Below are positions 1 through 4,718 of a stretch of 8,659 bases of DNA, piece by piece; within the stretch, counting starts at the first letter, position 1, and each line of letters begins with the position of its first letter. The DNA comes from Actinomycetes bacterium (GTDB lineage Bacteria > Actinomycetota > Acidimicrobiia > Spongiisociales > UBA5794), in assembly GCA_024275815.1 (NCBI GenBank), contig JAJRYI010000284.1:1-8659 (forward strand), in the 5' to 3' direction. The notes beneath the pieces are model-generated. The model was not told the DNA's origin, did no database searches, and worked only from the letters and a program-made list of their open reading frames with translations. A program made the position numbers and the translations under genes.

Positions 1-717
1 CAAGGAGCTGAAGTCGACTACGCGTTCGAGACACTGTTCCTGTACGCGATGCCGGTGATGATGCTGATCATCGCCGTCCTCATCTACGGCCTTGCCAAGT
101 GGCGGGTCAAAGATCCCGAGCAGGGTGACGAGTTCGAGAACTCGAACGTGTTCTCCTGGACCTGGTTCGGCGTCTCGGTCGCTCTTGCAACCCTCGTGTT
201 CATCACCCCCGGGATGACCGGGTTCCTCGCCCTTCGCGATCAACCCGAGCCGGACATCGTCATAGACATCGTCGGTGTGCAGTGGCACTGGGACGTTGGT
301 TTCCCGAACATGGACATGGCCATGGAAGCACCGAGCGAACTCCTTCTCCCCAAGGACAAGGTCATCCGATTCGACATCACGTCGGTCGACGTCATCCACT
401 CCTTCTGGGTCCCGGCGTTCAGAATGAAACAGGACGCCAACCCCGGTGAGGTCAACAGCGTCACCATCACGCCCACTGCGCTCGGCAGCTACGAGGCAGA
501 TCCCGTATTCCGCCTGCAGTGCGCCGAGTTGTGTGGCACCGGACACGCACGCATGTTCCTTCCGGTACGGGTCGTGGAACCCGAAGAGTTCGAAGCCTGG
601 TTGGCGGCCATGGGCGACGACGGGATGGATGGCATGGATATGACGACCACAACCATGGACATGGGTTCACCCACCACGACGATGGATATGACGACCACGA
701 CCGTGGCAGAGGGATAG
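1..717 (+). CDS. coxB: Cytochrome c oxidase subunit II (CuA subunit), 5' end cut off by window
   Basis: The frame is open from base 1, so the gene begins outside the window; 238 residues are visible (numbered here from base 1). Two membrane helices (about 11-34 and 50-78) are followed by an extracytoplasmic cupredoxin domain with the aromatic QWHW stretch (about 94-97) that lies on the electron entry path. The binuclear CuA centre is clear: His133 in DVIHSFW, then Cys174, Glu176, Cys178, His182 and Met185 in the CxExCxxxHxxM motif. The protein receives electrons and passes them to subunit I. There is no CXXCH haem c domain at the C-terminus, so it is not a caa3-type fusion. Instead it ends in about 35 residues of Met/Asp/Gly and Thr. 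The signal peptide and true start are not visible. The actinobacterial name for this gene would be ctaC. It precedes coxA by 9 bases and is surely co-transcribed with it. Confidence 0.95.
   Translation, partial: QGAEVDYAFETLFLYAMPVMMLIIAVLIYGLAKWRVKDPEQGDEFENSNVFSWTWFGVSVALATLVFITPGMTGFLALRDQPEPDIVIDIVGVQWHWDVGFPNMDMAMEAPSELLLPKDKVIRFDITSVDVIHSFWVPAFRMKQDANPGEVNSVTITPTALGSYEADPVFRLQCAELCGTGHARMFLPVRVVEPEEFEAWLAAMGDDGMDGMDMTTTTMDMGSPTTTMDMTTTTVAEG
634..698 (+). repeat. In-frame direct repeat coding for the Met-Asp/Thr tail of CoxB
   Basis: The 17-base unit atggatatgacgaccac occurs at 634-650 and again at 682-698, exactly 48 bases (16 codons) apart, and both copies encode MDMTTT in the coxB frame. 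A diverged MDM unit lies between them. It looks like a small internal duplication in the 3' end of the gene. Confidence 0.85.
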
Positions 718-726
718 GGGCAGAGT

Positions 727-2592
727 ATGGCGACGACCGCAACACCTATCGAAACCACACCCGTCGGCAGCACAGGCCTCCCGTTCGCCCTCCGAGCTCT
801 GGTCTGGGGAGCGCTCGCGTTCCTCGGAGGCTCTGGAGTCGTGATGGGGATCCGCGCGCTCATCGGTGAACCCGCCTTCGACGCGGCACAGATGCTGACC
901 CTCGGATTCCTGATGTCCGTCCCTGCATCCATCCTCGGTGCCGGCGCCTGGGAGACCTGGGGCAGAGGATGGATCGGCAAAGAGACCGTCGAGTACGATC
1001 CGCCGGGCTGGCGTCAGTACTTTGGATTCAACCTCGACCACAAGGTCATCGGGATCCAGTATCTCGTGACCTTCATCATCGTGTTCATCCTCGCCGGGTT
1101 CGTCGCGATGATGATGCGGGTCGAACTCGCCGACCCGGGCCGAACGATCGTCGGGCCGGCGACCTTCACCCAGTACATGTCGCTCCACGGGTTCCTCATG
1201 GTCCTCGTTGCAGTGACGGCAGTTCCCGGTGCCTTCGGGAACTTCGCCATGCCGCTGATGGTCGGTGCCGAGGACATGGCGTTTCCACGCCTCAACGCTT
1301 TGAGCTTCTGGCTATGGCCCCCAGCGGTGATACTGCTCCTGGCAAGCCCGCTCGTCGGTGGGTGGAACAGCGGCTGGACGTCGTATCCACCGTTGTCTGC
1401 CACCAACGGCATCGGCCAGATGTTCTACATCCTCGCCTTCATCGTCGGAGGGTTGTCATCGATCGTGGCGTCGGTGAACTTCATCACGACCGTGGTCAAG
1501 ATGCGGGCCAAGGGCCTCTCATGGGGCAGGGTGCCCATCTTCGTGTGGTCCATCCTCTTCGCTGCGCTCCTGAGCCTGTTCTTCACCCAGTCAGTAGCGG
1601 TGGCCGTGGCGATGGTCGGTATCGACAGGCTGTTCGGTGGAGCGTTCTTCGACGCTGCTGCGGGCGGACTGCCCGTGTTGTATCAGCACATCTTCTGGTT
1701 CTACTCGCACCCTGCGGTGTACGTGATGGTGCTCCCGAGCCTCGGGGCCATGCTCGAGATACTCCCGGTCTTCTCTCGAAAACCCTTGTTCGGGTACTGG
1801 TGGGCCGTCGGCGGCCTTGCCGGTGTGTCGATCCTCAGCGGTGTCGTGTGGGCACACCACATGTTCACCGTGAACGCAACCTCCAACGCCAACGCCGCTT
1901 TCATGTTCAGCACCGAAGCGATCTCGGTACCGACCGGACTCGTGTTCCTCGCTGCGATCGGAACGATCTGGCGAGGCAGGTTGTGGTTGAAACCACCGAT
2001 GCTGTTCGCGCTCGCCGTGATCTTCAACTTCACGATCGGGGGGATCACCGGCGTGTTCCTCTCCGACATCCCCGCCGACTACATGCTCCAGGACACGTAC
2101 TGGGTGGTCGCCCACTTCCACTACACGATCGTCGGTGCAGGGATATTCGGCCTCTTCGCAGCCATCTACTACTGGTACCCGAAGATGTTCGGAAGGATGC
2201 TCAACGAGCGACTCTCCAAGATCCACTTCTGGATGATGTTCATCGGGTTCAACGTCACGTTCCTCCCGATGTTCTGGCTCGGACTCAACGGCATGAACCG
2301 TCGAATCGCCGACTACTCCCCCGAGCTCGTGGGCGGCAACCGCTTCGTGTCGCTCGCCGGGTTCTTCCTCGGGATCAGCTTCCTGTTCTTCCTGTGGAAC
2401 TTCGTGTGGTCCTGGAAGCACGGAGAGAAGGCGCCGACGAGCCCGTGGGGAGCCAAGACGCTCGAGTGGGTCACGACGTCTCCACCTCCGAAACTCAACT
2501 TCGATGGTGAGCCCGTGGTCGTCGGGAGTCCGTACAAGTTCGGACCGGACGACGTCCACGGGGTGATCGAGACGGAAGGAGCCTCGGCATGA
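727..2592 (+). CDS. coxA: Cytochrome c oxidase subunit I, A2-like haem-copper oxidase
   Basis: Catalytic subunit of a membrane oxygen reductase (621 aa). Haem ligands are His154, His463 and His465; CuB ligands are His328, His377 and His378; the cross-link Tyr is Tyr332; haem-propionate Arg525/Arg526 are present. From helix VI onward the numbering runs a constant 44 ahead of the Rhodobacter enzyme, so comparisons are gap-free. The D-channel entrance residues Asn172, Asp183 and Asn190 are kept. Helix VI reads YSHPAVY (326-332), the Tyr-Ser substitute for Glu that defines A2 oxidases. Unusual points: the K-channel Lys is Val406, the K-channel Ser is Leu343, and the Mg-site His is Gln455. The usual core begins near DHKVIG (104-109), so about 100 extra N-terminal residues carry two additional hydrophobic helices (about 23-45 and 55-73). 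The conserved C-terminal PWGAKTLEW is present. The ATG follows AGGGG (716-720) by 6 bases and overlaps nothing upstream. Confidence 0.97.
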   Translation: MATTATPIETTPVGSTGLPFALRALVWGALAFLGGSGVVMGIRALIGEPAFDAAQMLTLGFLMSVPASILGAGAWETWGRGWIGKETVEYDPPGWRQYFGFNLDHKVIGIQYLVTFIIVFILAGFVAMMMRVELADPGRTIVGPATFTQYMSLHGFLMVLVAVTAVPGAFGNFAMPLMVGAEDMAFPRLNALSFWLWPPAVILLLASPLVGGWNSGWTSYPPLSATNGIGQMFYILAFIVGGLSSIVASVNFITTVVKMRAKGLSWGRVPIFVWSILFAALLSLFFTQSVAVAVAMVGIDRLFGGAFFDAAAGGLPVLYQHIFWFYSHPAVYVMVLPSLGAMLEILPVFSRKPLFGYWWAVGGLAGVSILSGVVWAHHMFTVNATSNANAAFMFSTEAISVPTGLVFLAAIGTIWRGRLWLKPPMLFALAVIFNFTIGGITGVFLSDIPADYMLQDTYWVVAHFHYTIVGAGIFGLFAAIYYWYPKMFGRMLNERLSKIHFWMMFIGFNVTFLPMFWLGLNGMNRRIADYSPELVGGNRFVSLAGFFLGISFLFFLWNFVWSWKHGEKAPTSPWGAKTLEWVTTSPPPKLNFDGEPVVVGSPYKFGPDDVHGVIETEGASA

Positions 2593-3149
2593 CCGCACAC
2601 GCAGAAGTCGCCGGACACACGCCCTACCCGGAACTCCAGCGCTACGGGCTCCGCCTCTTCATAGCCTCGGAAGCCTTCTTGTTCTTCGTTCTGTTCTCGG
2701 CGAGGTTCTACCTTCTCGGCTTCGACAAACCCGAGGAACTGAACATCGTCCTCGGGGTCGTCCTCACGGCGATCTTGATGGCGGCGTCGTACTTCGCCCA
2801 CGGTGCATCCAAGGCAGCCGACATCGGCGACGTGAAGCAACTCCAGACCCAACTGCTGATCACGATCGGCCTCGGAGCCGCGTTCATCGCGATCGTCGCC
2901 TACGAGTGGAACGCAGCGTTCAGCGAGTTCCCGATGAACACGCCGTACGGATCGATGTTCTTCCTCATCACCGGTGTCCACGTCTTGCACCTCTTCATCG
3001 GCATGCTGATCCTGGGCTCTCTCGTCATCCAGGCGAAGAGAGGCACGATCACGTCGAGCACCACCTGGAAGGTGCACGGTGGCGTGACGTACTGGCAGTT
3101 CGTCGACGTCGTGTGGCTGACCGTCTTCACCGTCCTGTATGTGCTCTGA
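2589..3149 (+). CDS. coxC: Cytochrome c oxidase subunit III
   Basis: A 186-aa membrane protein of the short five-helix type (helices about 21-43, 52-70, 87-106, 119-147 and 166-186), lacking the first two helices of the seven-helix form. Family marks are SEAFLF with Glu28, YGSMFFLITGVHVLH (His131, His134) and the C-terminal YWQFVDVVW (168-176), where most homologues have YWHF. The usual EA pair before that motif is replaced by HGG (163-165). Subunit III does not carry redox centres; in studied A-type oxidases it stabilises subunit I and supports proton uptake through the D pathway. The ATG overlaps the coxA stop in an ATGA, and AAGGAG (2576-2581) lies 7 bases upstream, which implies translational coupling and equal production. 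The actinobacterial name would be ctaE. Confidence 0.95.
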   Translation: MTAHAEVAGHTPYPELQRYGLRLFIASEAFLFFVLFSARFYLLGFDKPEELNIVLGVVLTAILMAASYFAHGASKAADIGDVKQLQTQLLITIGLGAAFIAIVAYEWNAAFSEFPMNTPYGSMFFLITGVHVLHLFIGMLILGSLVIQAKRGTITSSTTWKVHGGVTYWQFVDVVWLTVFTVLYVL

Positions 3150-3167
3150 GATCCTGGAGATGAAGTG

Positions 3168-3755
3168 ATGCGCTCAAGAAAGACCCCGATCCGATGGAAG
3201 CTGGTCACCCTCGCCGCTGTGGCCACCCTCGTTGCCGCTGCATGCTCCAGCATCGGCACCGTGGAGCCGAACGCCTCGGGTGAGGTCGTTTTCACCCTCA
3301 CCGACAACGCGATCTCCCCTTCCGTGGTCCGCGTCAAACCCGGCCAGACGGTCCGGTTCATCATCAAGAACGAGGGGGCGCACGTCCACGAGTTCATGAT
3401 CGGACGCGACCCGATCCAGGGCAAGGACTACCTCACAGAGCGCGTGTGGACACCATGGGGCGGCGAGGACTTCTTCACCGGCCTCGAGGTGATGGTCGAA
3501 GGCGGGACACCCATGGGCTTCGAGGGCATGGAGATGGACATGGGCGACGGAGGGTCGGCTCCCGATGAGGGAGATGAGGGCGGCATGGTGCTGCTCCAAC
3601 CCGGCACCCCGGGTTCGAGCGATTCGGGTGAGGTCTCCTTCATGGAGTTCACCGTCCCCGACGACGCCGTTGGAACCTGGGAGATCGGCTGCTTCCAGGA
3701 GGCCGGCCAACACTACGAGGACGGGATGCGTGCCACGCTCATCGTCGAGGCGTGA
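3168..3755 (+). CDS. Cupredoxin-domain lipoprotein, candidate electron donor to the oxidase
   Basis: A 195-aa exported lipoprotein. A basic N-terminus and hydrophobic stretch end in the lipobox LVAAAC with Cys26 as the acylated residue. The rest reads as one cupredoxin fold: strands around VVFTLTDNAISP and VRFIIKNEGAHVHEFMIG (His72, His74), then TWEIGCFQEAGQHYEDGM near the end, giving Cys175, His182 and Met187. With His74 these match the His-Cys-His-Met set of a type 1 copper site. Between the halves lies an acidic Met/Gly-rich insertion (about 112-140, including MEMDM). The gene starts 18 bases after coxC, so it belongs to the oxidase operon. It could pass electrons to CuA or deliver copper for assembly; that choice is inference. 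The ATG at 3168 is preferred over the GTG at 3165 because GGAGA (3156-3160) is 7 bases from the ATG. Confidence 0.82.
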   Translation: MRSRKTPIRWKLVTLAAVATLVAAACSSIGTVEPNASGEVVFTLTDNAISPSVVRVKPGQTVRFIIKNEGAHVHEFMIGRDPIQGKDYLTERVWTPWGGEDFFTGLEVMVEGGTPMGFEGMEMDMGDGGSAPDEGDEGGMVLLQPGTPGSSDSGEVSFMEFTVPDDAVGTWEIGCFQEAGQHYEDGMRATLIVEA

Positions 3756-3790
3756 GACGTCCTGACGGGTGACTGAGTGAGGGAGTCCGT

Positions 3791-4384
3791 TCAGCAGGAA
3801 CGTCGACGGCGATGATGGCCACCGCTCGACCCACCATCGACCCACTTTGTGACAGCATCACGTGAGAGAGACGTCATGGAGGGCGCCGAACTCGAACGCA
3901 GTTGAGATGAAGAGGGTCGTCGCGACGCCTCAGGTCGTGGCGGGACCTCCTGGCCGTTGAGGACGGCTTCGGCGGCTTCGAGCCGCCACAACGCTTCCTC
4001 GAGTTGTGATACGAGCGCCCGCAGCTGATAGGTCGACGTTGCAGTACCGAACGCCTCATCGACCGAAACGAACTTCGATACCGCCTCTTGGAAGTGATCG
4101 CCGGCTTCGGGGGAGGCTATGAGGCCGGGGCGGCCCTCGACGTCGAGGATGCGGTTCGCCGTATCGGCGAGCATCCCCTCGACCTGCTCTTTGAGCGACG
4201 CAACGTCGGCGCGTTCGATCTTGTCTGCTCGAGTGCGTTCGACGCGGGACTGGTAGACGCGATATACGAGCACACCGGCGACCGCCACCCCACCGATCGC
4301 GATCAAGAGCGTCACATCGCCGTTCCAGTTGCGCAAGAGGAAGTACGCGCCGAAAACGATGGCCATCATCGGTATCCGTCTCAT
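3791..4384 (-). CDS. Small membrane protein of unknown function with helical cytosolic region
   Basis: I do not recognise this 197-aa protein. The N-terminus has two hydrophobic helices (about 3-18 and 23-43) joined by a short polar turn (RNWNGD), then a basic region rich in Arg/Lys. Residues about 52-145 are strongly helical and charged, with heptad-like stretches (ADVASLKEQVEGML and LVSQLEEALWRLEAAEAVL) suggesting coiled coil. The last 50 residues are Ser/Arg/Gly-rich and probably disordered, ending in HHRRRRSC. No catalytic motif is visible. It runs convergent to the oxidase operon (35 bases between stop codons) and divergent from the transporter operon. Start choice is uncertain: the ATG at 4382-4384 has a GAGAG directly against it, while the ATG at 4367-4369 (residue 6) has a better placed GAGA. 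Consistent helical coding over 150 codons supports it being a real gene. Confidence 0.72.
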   Translation of the reverse strand: MRRIPMMAIVFGAYFLLRNWNGDVTLLIAIGGVAVAGVLVYRVYQSRVERTRADKIERADVASLKEQVEGMLADTANRILDVEGRPGLIASPEAGDHFQEAVSKFVSVDEAFGTATSTYQLRALVSQLEEALWRLEAAEAVLNGQEVPPRPEASRRPSSSQLRSSSAPSMTSLSRDAVTKWVDGGSSGGHHRRRRSC

Positions 4385-4406
4385 CTCTCAATCGTAGCGG
4401 GGGGTC

Positions 4407-4423
4407 CTGGATACTCCATCCAG
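4407..4423. repeat. Inverted repeat CTGGAT-N5-ATCCAG
   Basis: A perfect 6-base inverted repeat with a 5-base spacer (ACTCC) lies 23 bases upstream of the annotated start of the minus-strand membrane protein gene. It could be an operator or a leader hairpin for that gene. At 6 bases it is short enough to be chance. Confidence 0.35.
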
Positions 4424-4430
4424 CTCCCCT

Positions 4431-4443
4431 CCCCCAGTGGGGG
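4431..4443. repeat. Short C/G inverted repeat CCCCC-AGT-GGGGG
   Basis: Five C, three spacer bases, then five G. It forms a small tight stem on either strand but has no T-run, so it is not a normal terminator. It may matter only as part of the cluster of inverted repeats in this intergenic region. Confidence 0.3.
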
Positions 4444-4490
4444 TTCGAACGCTCGCATGCGGAGCATTCCCCACCTTCGTTCTATGGATT

Positions 4491-4509
4491 TGTCAAGCCC
4501 CGCTTGACA
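4491..4509. promoter_or_regulatory. Perfect 19-base palindrome, probable operator overlapping the -35 box
   Basis: TGTCAAGC-CCC-GCTTGACA is a perfect 8+8 inverted repeat with a 3-base centre. Its right half contains the TTGACA taken as the -35 hexamer of the transporter promoter, so a dimeric regulator bound here would compete with RNA polymerase. The arms do not match operators I know with confidence (LexA, DtxR/IdeR, CIRCE and Rex are all different). A 3-base loop makes an RNA hairpin less likely than a DNA-binding site. Confidence 0.6.
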
Positions 4510-4534
4510 TTTCGGTACTCCATGAGTGTATGGT
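4504..4534 (+). promoter_or_regulatory. Candidate sigma-70-type promoter for the transporter operon
   Basis: A consensus -35 TTGACA is at 4504-4509. The -10 is less clear: TGTATG at 4527-4532 (17-base spacer) or TATGGT at 4529-4534 (19-base spacer). Transcription would start near 4540 and give a leader of about 180 bases before the solute-binding protein. A weaker alternative, TTGGCG (4564-4569) with TACGCT (4587-4592) at 17 bases, would place the start further downstream. Confidence 0.45.
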
Positions 4535-4542
4535 CGTATCTG

Positions 4543-4562
4543 CCCACCCCCTGCGGGGTGGG
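4543..4562 (+). promoter_or_regulatory. GC-rich stem-loop at the predicted 5' end of the transporter mRNA
   Basis: CCCACCCC pairs perfectly with GGGGTGGG around a CTGC tetraloop. If transcription starts near 4540 this hairpin sits at the very 5' end of the message, where such structures are known to protect mRNA from decay. No T-run follows, so termination or attenuation is less likely. Confidence 0.45.
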
Positions 4563-4704
4563 GTTGGCGGGCGACGTACACCCTGGTACGCTGGCGCCAC
4601 GGTGACGCGGCTGCGTTGACCTCGGAGTGTCCCAACATTCGCTTCGGGGATCCATCAGCGCGGGTTGCAGCCGAAATCGATAGACAAGAGGCACCAACGG
4701 CCTC

Positions 4705-4711
4705 GAGGAGG
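4705..4711 (+). promoter_or_regulatory. Strong ribosome binding site deciding the start of the solute-binding protein
   Basis: GAGGAGG lies 7 bases before the ATG at 4719, a near-perfect anti-16S match at ideal spacing. It fixes this ATG as the start, and the reading frame's upstream TTG at 4665 can be set aside. It is the best Shine-Dalgarno sequence in the window. Confidence 0.85.
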
Positions 4712-4718
4712 AAACCCG

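Larger units (their letters stand above)
4385..4718. other. Intergenic region rich in inverted repeats between divergent genes
   Basis: This 334-base stretch between the minus-strand membrane protein gene and the solute-binding protein gene contains no convincing coding sequence. It holds at least four short perfect inverted repeats (4407-4423, 4431-4443, 4491-4509 and 4543-4562), a consensus -35 hexamer and, at its right end, a strong ribosome binding site. It must carry promoters for both flanking genes; only the rightward one can be suggested from the sequence. The remaining right part (about 4565-4700) would be untranslated leader and shows nothing else I can name. Confidence 0.6.

Noticed and set aside
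969..2510. Long + strand open frame of 513 codons inside coxA
   Set aside because: It is Arg/His/Pro-rich, has no family features and lies fully within coxA in another frame; long shadow frames are expected in high-GC DNA.
1591..2598. Long minus-strand open frame opposite coxA
   Set aside because: Composition is dominated by Glu, His and Arg, the typical antisense shadow of a GC-rich membrane protein gene.
3762..3802. Possible terminator after the cupredoxin gene
   Set aside because: Only an imperfect CTGACGG/CCGTTCAG pairing and a 5-base CGTTC/GAACG stem are present, with no T-run; too weak to call.
4439..4455. GGGGGTTCGAAC resembling a tRNA T-arm
   Set aside because: The bases after the loop do not pair with GGGGG, and no acceptor, anticodon or D arm can be built around it.
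4616..4644. TTGACC as another -35 box closer to the solute-binding gene
   Set aside because: No acceptable -10 hexamer lies at 16-19 bases.
4665..4718. Upstream TTG start giving an 18-residue longer solute-binding protein
   Set aside because: It would place charged residues before the lipoprotein signal and ignores the strong GAGGAGG site 7 bases before the ATG at 4719.
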